Part shown: positions 54,619-64,000 of the stretch, piece by piece
How the letters are laid out: the number at the start of each line of letters is the position of its first letter
Numbering within the stretch: position 1 is the first letter of the stretch
From: Chryseobacterium piperi
GTDB lineage: Bacteria; Bacteroidota; Bacteroidia; Flavobacteriales; Weeksellaceae
DNA: 64,000 nt
Direction: 5' to 3'
NCBI RefSeq assembly: GCF_002285635.2
Contig: NZ_CP023049.2
Location: 3,844,001 to 3,908,000 of the forward strand
Program-made: the position numbers and the translations under genes
The notes under the pieces: generated by a model
Database searches by the model: none
Told to the model about the DNA's origin: nothing
Seen by the model: the letters and a program-made list of their open reading frames with translations, nothing else

Positions 54619-57600
54619 ATGTCAAATAAAAATAAATCAAGTAGATTTAATAAAATAACCATCGGTTTAGCTTCTCCCGAATCCATTCTTCAGGATTCAA
54701 GAGGAGAGGTTTTAAAACCGGAAACTATTAACTACAGAACGCATAAACCAGAAAGAGATGGTTTGTTCTGTGAAAAAATCTTCGGTCCTATTAAGGATTA
54801 CGAATGTGCTTGTGGTAAATACAAGAGAATTCGTTACAAAGGGATCGTTTGTGACCGTTGTGGGGTAGAAGTTACAGAGAAGAAAGTAAGAAGAGAGAGA
54901 ATCGGACACATTAACCTTGTGGTTCCTATCGCTCACATCTGGTACTTCCGTTCTTTACCAAACAAAATCGGTTACCTTCTAGGTATTCCTTCCAAGAAAT
55001 TGGATATGATTATCTATTATGAAAGATATGTTGTAATCCAGCAAGGTATTGCTAAGAAACTGGATGGTTCTGATTTTGATAACATGGAATTCTTAACAGA
55101 AGAAGAATACCTGGATATCATGGAAACGCTTCCTGTTGAAAACCAATATCTTGATGATTCTGATCCAAACAAATTCATCGCTAAAATGGGTGCTGAAGCT
55201 GTTGAGGAATTATTAAAAAGAATCGATCTTGATGCATTATCTTTCGACTTGAGACACAAAGCTCACAATGAAGGTTCTAAGCAAAGAAGAACTGAAGCTC
55301 TGAAAAGATTGAACGTTGTAGAAGCATTAAGAGGTGCTAATACAAGAATGATCAACAGACCGGAGTGGATGATTATGCGTGTACTTCCTGTAATTCCACC
55401 AGAATTAAGACCATTAGTTCCATTGGATGGAGGACGTTTTGCTACTTCTGACTTAAATGACCTTTATAGAAGAGTTATTATTAGAAATAACCGTTTAAAA
55501 AGATTATTGGAGATCAAAGCTCCTGAAGTAATCTTAAGAAACGAGAAGCGTATGCTTCAGGAATCAGTAGATTCATTATTCGATAATACAAGAAAATCTT
55601 CTGCAGTAAAATCTGAATCAAACAGACCATTGAAATCACTTTCTGATTCATTGAAAGGTAAACAAGGTCGTTTCCGTCAGAACTTATTAGGTAAAAGGGT
55701 AGATTACTCAGCACGTTCGGTAATTGTTGTAGGTCCAAACTTACAGCTTCACGAGTGTGGTATTCCTAAAGATATGGCTGCGGAACTTTACAAACCGTTT
55801 ATCATTAGAAAGCTAATTGAAAGAGGTATTGTAAAAACAGTAAAATCTGCAAAGAGAATCATCGACAGAAAAGAACCTGTAGTATATGATATTCTTGAAA
55901 ACGTGATGAAAGGTCACCCGGTTCTATTGAACAGGGCACCTACTCTTCACAGATTGGGTATTCAGGCTTTCCAACCTAAGATGATCGAAGGTAAAGCAAT
56001 TCAGTTACACCCATTAGTAACAACGGCCTTCAATGCCGATTTCGATGGTGACCAGATGGCGGTACATTTACCATTAGGCCCTGAAGCGATCCTTGAAGCT
56101 CAGTTATTAATGTTAGGTTCTCAGAATATCTTGAACCCGGCTAACGGTTCTCCAATTACAGTACCATCTCAGGACATGGTTCTTGGTCTTTATTTCATGA
56201 CTAAAGAATTGAGTTCTACTGAGGATATGAAAGTAAAAGGAGAAGGATTAGCATTCTACTCTCCAGAAGAAGCAGAAATTGCTTATGCAGAAGGAAAAGT
56301 TTCTTTAAATGCTAAGGTAAGATGTAGATTACCAGTTAAAGAAAATGGAGAATTAGTAACAAGATTAATTGAAACATCTGTTGGTAGAATCTTATTCAAC
56401 CAAATTGTACCTAAGCAATCAGGATACATCAATGAACTTTTAACGAAAAAGTCATTAAGAAATGTTATCGGTAAAATTCTTGCAGATACAGATTTCCCTA
56501 CAACAGTGAAATTCTTGGATGCAATGAAAGATTTAGGATATTCAAATGCATTTAAAGGAGGTCTTTCCTTCTCACTTGGGGATATTGTAGTTCCTGTTGA
56601 GAAGAAGCAGATGGTTGCCTCAGCAATTGAAACGGTAGATGAAATTAGAGCCAACTATAACATGGGTCTTATTACAGATACAGAACGTTATAATCAGGTA
56701 ATTGACGTTTGGACAAACACCAATGCAGGATTAACTGAAATGATCATGAGCAGAATGAAAACCGATCAAGGTGGATTCAACTCTGTATATATGATGCTTG
56801 ACTCTGGGGCGAGGGGTTCTAAAGAACAGATCCGTCAGTTATCAGGGATGAGAGGTTTGATGGCAAAACCGCAAAAAGCCGGTTCTACTGGTGCGGAGAT
56901 TATCGAAAACCCGATCCTTGCAAACTTTAAAGAAGGTCTTTCGATCCTTGAGTACTTTATCTCTACCCACGGTGCACGTAAGGGTCTTGCGGATACCGCT
57001 CTTAAGACTGCCGATGCAGGTTACTTAACAAGAAGATTGGTAGACGTTGCACAAGACGTTATCGTTACAGAAGTAGATTGTGGTACTTTAAGAGGAACTG
57101 AAGTTACTGCCTTGAAGAAAAATGATGAGATCGTTGAGAAAATTTCTGAAAGAATTTTAGGTAGAGTTTCTCTTCATAATATTTATGATCCTGAGACAGA
57201 TGAATTAATCGCTGAAGCAGATCAGATCATCAACGAGCAATTAGCTAAGAGAATTGAGGAAACAGGTTTAGAAGCTGTTGAAGTTCGTTCGCCATTGACT
57301 TGTGAAGCTAAGAAAGGAATCTGTGCTAAATGTTACGGTAGAAACTTAGCAACTGGTAAAGTAATTCACATGGGTGAAGCTGTAGGGGTAATTGGAGCAC
57401 AATCAATTGGTGAACCAGGAACTCAGTTAACATTAAGAACCTTCCACCAAGGGGGTACTGCAGGTAACGTATCAGAAAACCCTTCAATTATAGCTAGAAG
57501 AGATGGTATCGTTGAAATGGATGAAGTAAGAACAATTACTTCTGAAGATGAAAACGGAAACACTGCTGAAGTTGTAGTATCTCGTTCTACAGAATTTAGA

Positions 57601-58884
57601 TTGGTTGCTGACAACGAATCAAGAACACCTTTAATGATCGCAAACGTACCTTACGGTTCGGTATTAGCTGTAAAACCAGGTGATAAAGTGAAGAAAGGGG
57701 ATGTGATCTGTAAGTGGGATCCGTATAACGCGGTAATCATTGCAGAAACTTCTGGTAAGGTGGAATACGAAGATATTATCCAAGGTATTTCATTCCAGCT
57801 GGAAATTGACGAACAAACAGGATTCGAAGAGAAAGTAATCTCTGAATCTAGAAATAAGAAAGCCGTACCTACCTTGAAGGTGGTAGATTCTAAAGGGGTT
57901 GAGCAAAGAGCTTACAACTTACCGGTAGGAGCCCACTTAATGGTAAATGATGGTGAAAAAATTAAGGCGGGTAAAGTCTTAATCAAAATCCCAAGAAAAT
58001 CTGCAAAAGCAGGGGATATCACCGGAGGTCTTCCGAGAGTTACTGAATTATTCGAAGCAAGAAACCCTTCAAACCCAGCGGTTGTTACAGAGATCGATGG
58101 TGTAGTTTCTTACGGAAAGATTAAGAGAGGTAACCGTGAACTTATTGTAGAGGCTAAGACCGGAGAAAGAAAAATTTACTTGGTAAAACTTTCTAATCAG
58201 ATCTTGGTACAGGAGAATGACTTCGTAAGAGCTGGTTCTCCGCTTTCTGATGGTTCTATTACTCCGGACGATATCTTAAGAATCAAAGGTCCAACTGCAG
58301 TTCAGGAATATCTTGTAAATGAAATTCAGGAAGTTTACCGTCTGCAAGGGGTAAAAATTGATGATAAGCACTTCGAAATTATCGTAAGACAGATGATGAC
58401 GAAAGTATCTATCGTTGATGGAGGTGATACTCAGTTCCTAGAAGGAGCTTTAGAGCACAAATATGATTTCTTAGAAGAAAACAACAGAGTATTTGGTCTT
58501 AAAGTAGTTGTTGATTCTGGTGATTCTAAAGAATTCAAACCAGGTCAGATGATTACAGCGAGGGAATTAAGAGATGAAAACTCTAAATTGAAGCGTGAAG
58601 ATCAAAACCTTGTTGAAGTTAGAGAAGCACTTCCTGCTACAGCAACGCCTGTATTACAAGGGATCACAAGAGCTGCTCTACAAACTAAGTCATTCATGTC
58701 TGCAGCATCGTTCCAGGAAACAACTAAGGTTCTTAACGAAGCCGCAGTTGCTGGAAAAGTAGACTACTTAGGAGGTCTTAAAGAGAACGTAATTGTAGGT
58801 CACAGAATTCCTGCAGGTACCGGTCTTAAAGAGTATCAGAACGTTATCGTAGGTTCTAAAAAAGAATTCGAAGATATTAACTAA
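54619..58884 (+). CDS. rpoC: DNA-directed RNA polymerase subunit beta'
   Basis: 1,421 residues. N-terminal zinc site [20 protein letters not shown], the catalytic NADFDGD (about 472-478) holding the Mg2+, trigger-loop region and the second zinc site ([20 protein letters not shown]). Ends KEFEDIN. It is the last gene of the rpoBC unit and is closed by a strong terminator. Confidence 0.99.
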   Translation: MSNKNKSSRFNKITIGLASPESILQDSRGEVLKPETINYRTHKPERDGLFCEKIFGPIKDYECACGKYKRIRYKGIVCDRCGVEVTEKKVRRERIGHINLVVPIAHIWYFRSLPNKIGYLLGIPSKKLDMIIYYERYVVIQQGIAKKLDGSDFDNMEFLTEEEYLDIMETLPVENQYLDDSDPNKFIAKMGAEAVEELLKRIDLDALSFDLRHKAHNEGSKQRRTEALKRLNVVEALRGANTRMINRPEWMIMRVLPVIPPELRPLVPLDGGRFATSDLNDLYRRVIIRNNRLKRLLEIKAPEVILRNEKRMLQESVDSLFDNTRKSSAVKSESNRPLKSLSDSLKGKQGRFRQNLLGKRVDYSARSVIVVGPNLQLHECGIPKDMAAELYKPFIIRKLIERGIVKTVKSAKRIIDRKEPVVYDILENVMKGHPVLLNRAPTLHRLGIQAFQPKMIEGKAIQLHPLVTTAFNADFDGDQMAVHLPLGPEAILEAQLLMLGSQNILNPANGSPITVPSQDMVLGLYFMTKELSSTEDMKVKGEGLAFYSPEEAEIAYAEGKVSLNAKVRCRLPVKENGELVTRLIETSVGRILFNQIVPKQSGYINELLTKKSLRNVIGKILADTDFPTTVKFLDAMKDLGYSNAFKGGLSFSLGDIVVPVEKKQMVASAIETVDEIRANYNMGLITDTERYNQVIDVWTNTNAGLTEMIMSRMKTDQGGFNSVYMMLDSGARGSKEQIRQLSGMRGLMAKPQKAGSTGAEIIENPILANFKEGLSILEYFISTHGARKGLADTALKTADAGYLTRRLVDVAQDVIVTEVDCGTLRGTEVTALKKNDEIVEKISERILGRVSLHNIYDPETDELIAEADQIINEQLAKRIEETGLEAVEVRSPLTCEAKKGICAKCYGRNLATGKVIHMGEAVGVIGAQSIGEPGTQLTLRTFHQGGTAGNVSENPSIIARRDGIVEMDEVRTITSEDENGNTAEVVVSRSTEFRLVADNESRTPLMIANVPYGSVLAVKPGDKVKKGDVICKWDPYNAVIIAETSGKVEYEDIIQGISFQLEIDEQTGFEEKVISESRNKKAVPTLKVVDSKGVEQRAYNLPVGAHLMVNDGEKIKAGKVLIKIPRKSAKAGDITGGLPRVTELFEARNPSNPAVVTEIDGVVSYGKIKRGNRELIVEAKTGERKIYLVKLSNQILVQENDFVRAGSPLSDGSITPDDILRIKGPTAVQEYLVNEIQEVYRLQGVKIDDKHFEIIVRQMMTKVSIVDGGDTQFLEGALEHKYDFLEENNRVFGLKVVVDSGDSKEFKPGQMITARELRDENSKLKREDQNLVEVREALPATATPVLQGITRAALQTKSFMSAASFQETTKVLNEAAVAGKVDYLGGLKENVIVGHRIPAGTGLKEYQNVIVGSKKEFEDIN

Positions 58885-58893
58885 AATGTAGAT

Positions 58894-58945
58894 AAAAGTT
58901 TCAGGATTCAAGTTTAAATTTTAAATTAGAGGCCTGAAACTTTTT
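58894..58945 (+). terminator. rpoC terminator
   Basis: AAAAGTTTCAGG/CCTGAAACTTTT perfect 12-bp stem and T run. Confidence 0.85.
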
Positions 58946-58968
58946 AAACAAAAATATTTAAAGAAAAC

Positions 58969-59277
58969 ATGGACAATCAAAATCAAAATCCACAAGACGG
59001 AAACATCAACATCGAACTTAACGAAATGGTAGCTGCTGGGATCTATGCTAACTTAGCATTAGTAAACCACTCTCCATCTGAGTTTGTAGTAGATTTCATC
59101 CAATTAATGCCGGGTGTTCAACAAGCAAAAGTGAGATCAAGAGTTATCCTTGCTCCTCTTCACGCTAAAAGAGTATTATCTGCTCTTCAACAAAACATCG
59201 CTAACTACGAGCAACAATTTGGTGAAATCAAAGAAGTTGAGCCTTTCGTATTAGGTGGTAACAACGTACAAGCATAA
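58969..59277 (+). CDS. DUF3467 domain-containing protein
   Basis: 102 residues, soluble. Begins with a Gln/Asn-rich segment, then INIELNEMVAAGIYANLALV, NHSPSEFVVDFIQLMPGV, KVRSRVILAPLHAKRVLSAL and QQNIANYEQQFG, the DUF3467 pattern. Small proteins of this type often follow rpoC in Bacteroidota. Codon bias is strong, suggesting high expression. Function unknown. Confidence 0.85.
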   Translation: MDNQNQNPQDGNINIELNEMVAAGIYANLALVNHSPSEFVVDFIQLMPGVQQAKVRSRVILAPLHAKRVLSALQQNIANYEQQFGEIKEVEPFVLGGNNVQA

Positions 59278-59298
59278 GATTTTCTTACTATAAATCAG

Positions 59299-59331
59299 AA
59301 TGCCTCAATATTTATTGAGGCATTTTTTTTG
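59299..59331 (+). terminator. Terminator after the DUF3467 gene
   Basis: AATGCCTCAATA/TATTGAGGCATT followed by T8. Confidence 0.88.
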
Positions 59332-59419
59332 CCAATTCTGAAATTTTCATTCTACCCGGATATATCTTTTTATCTTTACAATGATCGACAATAACTGCTG
59401 AAATTGAATCCTCTTTAAT

Positions 59420-59821
59420 ATGATAATGAGAAAAGACCTTAAAGAAATTGCGGGCCGACTAGCCCAACCTGTTATTCTTAATGATTTTGTAGAATATGGA
59501 GGTGTTGCTGCTGCCATTGAAACCAGATCCGGTACTATTTATACGGGAATCAGTATTGATACTGCCTGTTCTATGGGGTTTTGTGCAGAGCACAGCGCCG
59601 TAGCAGAAATGCTCAAAAATGGGGAACAACATATTAAAGCGGTTGTAGCGGTAGGAAGTGATGGGAATGCTGTTCCTCCATGCGGCCGATGTCGGGAACT
59701 GATGAGCCAGCTTTCTAAAGAAAATCTAGATGCAATAGTAGAAGTTAAGAACGGAGTCTTCGTGACCTTAAAAGAATTATTGCCTTTCGACTGGAAAGAA
59801 GATCTTGAACAGAAATGGTAA
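59420..59821 (+). CDS. Cytidine deaminase-like protein
   Basis: 133 residues. Zinc-dependent deaminase motifs: FCAEHSAVAEML with the zinc ligand Cys55 and catalytic Glu57, and PPCGRCRELMSQ with Cys88 and Cys91. Length fits the small tetrameric cytidine/blasticidin-type deaminases. Substrate could be cytidine or a related base. An internal ATG at codon 3 may be the true start. Stands alone. Confidence 0.85.
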   Translation: MIMRKDLKEIAGRLAQPVILNDFVEYGGVAAAIETRSGTIYTGISIDTACSMGFCAEHSAVAEMLKNGEQHIKAVVAVGSDGNAVPPCGRCRELMSQLSKENLDAIVEVKNGVFVTLKELLPFDWKEDLEQKW

Positions 59822-59943
59822 TTTTAGTGAATCTAACATTCTTAAAAAGTTCTTCTTACATGAAAAAGGTTACCAATTCACAATTTCACGGTTTAACGAT
59901 TTTACAATACTCAATTCATTCCAATAACTAAATAACAATCTAA

Positions 59944-60825
59944 ATGGAATTCAGAAACTTAGCAGAACTGCCCATAACAGAGCTTTTATCCGTATTTAAC
60001 CAATCTTTTTCAGATTATATAGTTCCTTTTCATCTGACATTAGAACAGCTCAAATCAAAAATTGAAACTGAAAAAATAGATATGGAAGTTTCTGTTGGTG
60101 CATTTCAATCAGGTCATTTAGCCGGGTTTATCCTCCATGCAGAAAAAATTGAAGATGGAAAACGTATCATTTACAATGCAGGCACTGGAATTATACCTGA
60201 ATTTAGGGGACAAGGATTGGTGAGAAAGATGTATGACTTTATTCTTCCGGGACTTCAGGATAGAAAAGCAGATGCATTGATGCTTGAAGTTATTGAGGGA
60301 AATCAGCCGGCCATAAGAGCGTATAAGAACTTAGGCTTTACCATTTCACGCAAACTGCTTTGCTTTAAAGGAAATGTAGAGCCATCAAAAAAACATACTG
60401 ATATTTTAGTACGAGGGCTAGACCGTTTTCAATGGGAGATATTCACCTCTTTCTGGGATATTGAACCATCATGGCAAAGCTCAATAATGGTTCTTGAACA
60501 GCTGGGGGAAAACTCTATTATTCTGGGAGCTTATCAGGAAAACAAGCTTGTTGGATATGCTGTTTACAATCCTGTAGCTGGAAAAGTATATCAGATAGCC
60601 GTTCATAAAAATGATAGGGAAAAAGGAATTGGAACCCAGCTTTTCAATGTCATTGGACAAATGAGTGAAGGGAAGACCATATCTATAAATAACGTAGATG
60701 ATTTTTCAGAGAGTACGAGTGCATTTCTTAATGCGATAGGTCTTAGAAACTGGGTGTCACAATTTGAAATGTCTTGTGAAATCCAATCTTTTAAAGGTTC
60801 CAATTATAATGAAAAAGAAAAATAA
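59944..60825 (+). CDS. Two-domain GNAT acetyltransferase
   Basis: 293 residues. The N-terminal GNAT domain (about 1-140) has the acetyl-CoA loop GIIPEFRGQGLVRKMYDFIL and motif B DALMLEVIEGNQPAIRAYKN. A second, less conserved GNAT-like domain follows (IILGAYQENKLVGYAVYNPV, VYQIAVHKNDREKGIGTQLF). Substrate unknown. A standalone gene. Confidence 0.85.
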   Translation: MEFRNLAELPITELLSVFNQSFSDYIVPFHLTLEQLKSKIETEKIDMEVSVGAFQSGHLAGFILHAEKIEDGKRIIYNAGTGIIPEFRGQGLVRKMYDFILPGLQDRKADALMLEVIEGNQPAIRAYKNLGFTISRKLLCFKGNVEPSKKHTDILVRGLDRFQWEIFTSFWDIEPSWQSSIMVLEQLGENSIILGAYQENKLVGYAVYNPVAGKVYQIAVHKNDREKGIGTQLFNVIGQMSEGKTISINNVDDFSESTSAFLNAIGLRNWVSQFEMSCEIQSFKGSNYNEKEK

Positions 60826-60969
60826 TTCAATATTTAATGAAAAATATAATGGTGTATTGTTTTGATTTAATGAGTGTTATATTGAGGATTTATAAAGGTG
60901 TCGCTTGTATTTTTTGCAATTCTGATAATAAATTCATAGATTTACTATACACCAATACCATATAAAAAT

Positions 60970-61134
60970 ATGAAAAAAAGTAATGTAACATTAAAAGGAG
61001 CTAAAAAGCTAAATAGAGAAGACCAAAGAAAAGTATTTGGCGGAGCTATAAGCTGTCCGGCAGGATTTTATGCTACTACCAGAAATGGAGTAGAAGCATG
61101 TTGCCCTCGTAATGGCGGACCTTGCTTTTACTGA
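60970..61134 (+). CDS. Double-glycine leader peptide, cysteine-rich bacteriocin-like precursor
   Basis: 54 residues, too short for routine gene finding. Leader MKKSNVTLKGAKKLNREDQR then KVFGG, the bacteriocin-type double-glycine leader with the preceding Leu-x-x-Glu-x-x pattern. Cleavage after GG would leave a 29-residue core, AISCPAGFYATTRNGVEACC PRNGGPCFY (shown split), with four Cys. Leaders of this type are read by C39 peptidase ABC exporters. None is encoded in this window. It has its own terminator downstream; a near-consensus promoter (TTG at 60882, TATTTTTTG at 60908-60916) precedes it. Modification or disulfides of the core are unknown. Confidence 0.75.
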   Translation: MKKSNVTLKGAKKLNREDQRKVFGGAISCPAGFYATTRNGVEACCPRNGGPCFY

Positions 61135-61158
61135 TCATGATTTCAATGTAAATTTATG

Positions 61159-61193
61159 TGCCTTGCTTTTATTTAAAAAGCAGGGCATTTTTT
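61159..61193 (+). terminator. Terminator of the leader-peptide gene
   Basis: TGCCTTGCTTTT/AAAAGCAGGGCA (12 bp, one G-U pair) followed by T6, 24 bases after the stop codon. It supports the peptide as a separate transcript. Confidence 0.8.
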
Positions 61194-61382
61194 ATCCTTT
61201 TTTGAATACTCGTGACTTAAACATCGTATGTAATCGAGGTTTGCGGAAAGATCTTTTGGTTCTGATGATTTTATTGTAATATTTTAATTATAAACTATCA
61301 TCATATGATTAGTTTTGAAAAAAAAGTAACTTATGTAATATACTTTTAATCCATCAAACTTTTCTGAGAAAAACTTACGATG

Positions 61383-61390
61383 TAACTTTG
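61383..61390 (+). promoter_or_regulatory. -7 element before the phosphodiesterase gene
   Basis: TAACTTTG, a TANNTTTG match, 14 bases before the start codon; the -33 position has only TTTC. Confidence 0.5.
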
Positions 61391-61404
61391 CAAAAATTTT
61401 TACA

Positions 61405-62685
61405 ATGAAGCGAGGAATACAAATTTTACTTCTGTTTATTTCAATAATGGGCTTTGCTCAGAAACCAACGGTTGATACTACACAGGTTGTAATCCCTAAT
61501 CGATACAACAGTGTTGATGCCCAAACAAAGCCTTATGTAATTATGATTTCTACGGATGGCTTTCGGTATGATTATGCTAAAAAATATCATGCTGAGAATT
61601 TGCTAAAGCTTTCCAATGAAGGAGTTCAGGCCAAAGCGATGATTCCAAGCTATCCAAGTATAACCTTTCCTAATCACTGGAGTTTAATTACAGGATTGTA
61701 CCCTGCACACCATGGCCTGATTGATAATTTTTTCTATGACTACAAAAGGAAAGAATTTTATGCGATGAGTGATAAAAAAAATGCAGAAGATGGAAGTTGG
61801 TATGGGGGAACACCTCTTTGGGGACTTGCTGAAAAGCAGAAAATGGTTTCCGCTTCTTTGATGTGGGTAGGTTCTGCAAGTGATGCCGGAGGAGAAAGAC
61901 CTACTTATTATTATCCATATCATGAGAAGTTTACCCCCTCTGAAAAAGTAGATAAAGTGGTGAACTGGCTTACATTGCCTATGGATAAAAGGCCTCATTT
62001 TATTTCATTATATTTTCCGGAGGTAGATGGTAGCGGACATCACTATGGACCGGACGCAAAGGAGACAGAAGACGCTGTTCATCTTGTAGATAAAGCAATA
62101 GGAGACCTTGTACAAAAGATCAATAATTTAGGATTAAAAAATGTAAACTTTATTTTTGTTTCAGACCACGGGATGATAAAAGTAGATGGCGGAGCTCCGC
62201 TTGAAATTCCAGCCATGCTTTTTGATAAAGAACGATTTGACTTCTTTAACTCTCAGACCTTATTAAGAGTCGTTATAAAGCATCAGGAGGAAACTAAAGC
62301 TGTATACAATGAGCTTAAAGCACATAAAACAGCAGATTATGAAGTGTATCTGGATAAAAGGCTTCCTAAATATATGCACTTTGGAATCAAAGATGACCAA
62401 TATCACAGGATAGGGCAGATTCTTTTAATCCCGAAAGCACCCAAAATATTTTTAGAAAAGGGAAAGAAAACATCAGTAGGAAAACATGGATATAATCCGA
62501 GACTGGTTCCTGAAATGAAAGCAACATTCTATGCCTGGGGTCCGGAATTTAAAAGCAATGTAGTGATTGATGAATTTACCAATGTTAATGTTTACCCTTT
62601 AGTTGCTGAGGTGCTAGGACTGAAAGTAGATCAGCCGATTGACGGAAAACTAAAAGTTTTGAAAGGTATTTTGAAAAATAAATAG
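61405..62685 (+). CDS. Type I phosphodiesterase/nucleotide pyrophosphatase (ENPP-like), exported
   Basis: 426 residues. Signal peptide ending IMGFAQ. Two-zinc alkaline-phosphatase superfamily site: ISTDGFRYDY (Asp51), nucleophile Thr87 in SYPSITFPNHW, FPEVDGSGHHYGPD (Asp and His), VSDHGM (Asp, His) and VGKHGYNP (His). It should hydrolyse phosphodiester or pyrophosphate bonds of nucleotides or lipids in the periplasm. All metal ligands appear present. Confidence 0.93.
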   Translation: MKRGIQILLLFISIMGFAQKPTVDTTQVVIPNRYNSVDAQTKPYVIMISTDGFRYDYAKKYHAENLLKLSNEGVQAKAMIPSYPSITFPNHWSLITGLYPAHHGLIDNFFYDYKRKEFYAMSDKKNAEDGSWYGGTPLWGLAEKQKMVSASLMWVGSASDAGGERPTYYYPYHEKFTPSEKVDKVVNWLTLPMDKRPHFISLYFPEVDGSGHHYGPDAKETEDAVHLVDKAIGDLVQKINNLGLKNVNFIFVSDHGMIKVDGGAPLEIPAMLFDKERFDFFNSQTLLRVVIKHQEETKAVYNELKAHKTADYEVYLDKRLPKYMHFGIKDDQYHRIGQILLIPKAPKIFLEKGKKTSVGKHGYNPRLVPEMKATFYAWGPEFKSNVVIDEFTNVNVYPLVAEVLGLKVDQPIDGKLKVLKGILKNK

Positions 62686-62703
62686 AAAGAGTCATATTTA
62701 GAT

Positions 62704-62746
62704 AATAATAGTTTCGGCGCACCATTGGTGCGCCGAAACTATTATT
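62704..62746. terminator. Long perfect palindrome acting as bidirectional terminator
   Basis: Arms of 21 bases (AATAATAGTTTCGGCGCACCA and its exact complement) around one central T. It lies between convergent genes. The stem is far longer than others in this window and has a GC-rich core. Confidence 0.85.
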
Positions 62747-62755
62747 TGAAGTTTA

Positions 62756-63634
62756 CTAAAATTTAGAAGCAAACTCTTTTGCAAAATCCTCTAATTTGGT
62801 ACTTCCTGTAACCGGAGAGCCGTGATCAATAAAATCTGCTTGTACAACTCCTGTTCTCATTCCTTTTCCCATTTCTGTGTATAATTCTGCCATTTCTTGA
62901 GGAAGTCCTGCCTGTACTGCTCCATTCAAATATTCCTCATCTGTAAATTCTACCCACGGTAATTCAGGCTTTCCAATCGCTGAGCCGAGTACAGAGGCAA
63001 AATCAGAACTATTGCGAACATCACCTACAGCATATCTTATAGTTTTGCCTTCGGTATTTTTAACCAGCTCTTCAGCGGCTGCTTTTGCAATATCATTAGG
63101 GTGTACTAACGGAATGCTTGCATTTTCAGGATAATTTCCACCGATAATTCCTACGTTTTTAACGAGTGGAATATCATTGAAGAAATTAATATAAAAATAT
63201 CCTGCCCGCAGGAATGTTACGGACGTTTCTTCTAATCCATTATAGATGTTTTCAATATGGTGAAGACCTTTGATCGGACCATTTTCTACAGGAGAAGCTG
63301 CTCCTACACTGCTTAGCATAACAACTCGTTTTACATTTGTCTTCTTGATGGCTTCTGCATAATTTTTTCCTGCATTTACTGTATCTTCAACAATATTTAC
63401 GGCACCCATATTAGGAGGTGTCATGGCAAATACAGCGTCTGCACCTTCAAATGTTTTAACTAAAAAATCTAAATCAGTTATAGAACCTATCGCTGCTTTT
63501 GCTCCTAAGGATTCTATTTCATTTTTTTTAGACTCGTTACTGCTGATAACAGTAATATCATGTCCTTCTGCGATTAACTGTTGGGCTAATGGTTTGGCTA
63601 CGTTTCCCAGAGAGCCTGTGACTATAATTTTCAT
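62756..63634 (-). CDS. NAD(P)-binding reductase, NmrA/QorB-like atypical SDR
   Basis: 292 residues. N-terminal Rossmann motif VTGSLGNVAKPLAQQL and a pattern shared with NmrA-type reductases (GADAVFAMTPPNM, VKRVVMLSSVGAASPVENGP, FLRAGYFYINFF). It lacks the usual SDR Tyr-x-x-x-Lys pair in register, as in this subclass. Probably a quinone or small-aldehyde reductase or a redox sensor. It is divergent from an HxlR regulator gene, which often controls such reductases in response to electrophile stress; this is inference from context. Confidence 0.85.
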   Translation of the reverse strand: MKIIVTGSLGNVAKPLAQQLIAEGHDITVISSNESKKNEIESLGAKAAIGSITDLDFLVKTFEGADAVFAMTPPNMGAVNIVEDTVNAGKNYAEAIKKTNVKRVVMLSSVGAASPVENGPIKGLHHIENIYNGLEETSVTFLRAGYFYINFFNDIPLVKNVGIIGGNYPENASIPLVHPNDIAKAAAEELVKNTEGKTIRYAVGDVRNSSDFASVLGSAIGKPELPWVEFTDEEYLNGAVQAGLPQEMAELYTEMGKGMRTGVVQADFIDHGSPVTGSTKLEDFAKEFASKF

Positions 63635-63756
63635 ATGTAAAATTTTTATTGTTTTTTAATGATCATATGTAATCGCTGAATATGGATTAGTTTTTATGAA
63701 TTGATCAAGTGATTGCGATTTCATAATAAATATTTTTTTATTTCTGATAACAAAGT

Positions 63757-63790
63757 TATATTTGTACTTACTTTTATACAAGTACTTACC
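63757..63790 (+). promoter_or_regulatory. hxlR-type promoter with direct-repeat operator
   Basis: -7 element TATATTTG (63757-63764) followed by GTACTTAC (63764-63771) and GTACTTAC (63783-63790), 19 bases apart, with TTGTA/TACAA symmetry between them. Repeats overlapping and following the -7 element suggest repression by the regulator itself, and possibly of the divergent reductase gene. Confidence 0.55.
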
Positions 63791-63805
63791 CTAAAGTATG
63801 TATCA

Positions 63806-64000
63806 TGACAGCAATTAAAGAGAGTTCTACCATTCAGGAAAACAAGAAGAATATACTGGACCAGTGTCCGGTAATGTATGTTATGGAAAGAATAGGCGGT
63901 TTCTGGAAGCCTATTATTCTATTTCAATTATCTACAGGGGGGAAGCGATACAGTGAGCTAAAAAGGGCTATTCCGGAAGTGACGGAAAAGATGCTGATCC
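63806..64000 (+). CDS. HxlR-family transcriptional regulator (cut by window edge)
   Basis: The first 65 codons are present. MTAIKESSTIQENKKNILDQ, then CPVMYVMERIGGFWKPIILF and a winged helix (KRYSELKRAIPEVTEKML). The cysteine before PVMY, near the start of the wing, is the redox- or electrophile-sensing position in several HxlR proteins. The remaining C-terminus is outside the window. Confidence 0.9.

Overview
The window comes from a low-GC member of the Bacteroidota, and the fit is best with Chryseobacterium or a close relative (Weeksellaceae). The evidence is seen in the sequence: AT-rich DNA, promoters of the TTTG-N20-TANNTTTG type, start sites without Shine-Dalgarno motifs, a type IX secretion (T9SS) sorting domain, GLPGLI and IPExxxVDY family proteins, SusC-like receptor architecture, and the order tuf-trnW-secE-nusG-rplKAJL-rpoBC. 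The genus is inferred; no 16S gene is present.

Layout. (1) 1-3,000: a leftward housekeeping operon acpP-fabF-rnc-(IPExxxVDY)-pyk. (2) 3,300-6,600: an ATPase, a small AraC-type regulator, two overlapping unknown small genes and a GT14 glycosyltransferase. (3) 6,600-17,200: an ECF sigma factor facing a FecR-type anti-sigma factor and a TonB-dependent receptor with an STN signalling domain, followed by a beta-helix lipoprotein, a T9SS-sorted protein, another lipoprotein, an S41 protease lipoprotein and a small coiled-coil protein. This looks like one surface uptake and sensing locus. (4) 17,200-24,700: an accessory region with a frameshifted GLPGLI gene, a 330-bp-period non-coding duplication, an IS21 element, a hicAB toxin-antitoxin pair and an integrase beside the 3' end of the tmRNA gene ssrA, which points to an integrative island. 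(5) 24,800-29,100: three paralogous exported proteins and a membrane-anchored AraC regulator. (6) 29,100-31,700: rpsU, a XerC-like recombinase, hpf and a tRNA cluster in which a Thr-Tyr-Gly block is duplicated almost perfectly. (7) 31,900-39,500: a two-component system followed by a CzcCBA/CusCBA-type metal efflux system. (8) 39,900-59,300: the translation/transcription block, interrupted twice: by three exported-protein genes between nusG and rplK, and by an IS1182-family element plus two exported-protein genes between rplL and rpoB. rpoB has its own consensus promoter directly abutting a strong terminator. (9) 59,400-64,000: a cytidine-deaminase-like protein, a two-domain acetyltransferase, a 54-residue double-glycine-leader peptide, an ENPP-type phosphodiesterase, and an NAD(P)-binding reductase divergent from an HxlR regulator.

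The points most worth following are the cysteine-rich GG-leader peptide at 60,970, the uncoupling of rpoBC from rplKAJL with a structured rpoB leader, the recurring VGINT exported module (eight genes in three clusters), and several operator-like sites that sit exactly where the adjacent regulators would need them (hicAB, the efflux operon, hxlR). All functions are read from motifs; no database search was run.
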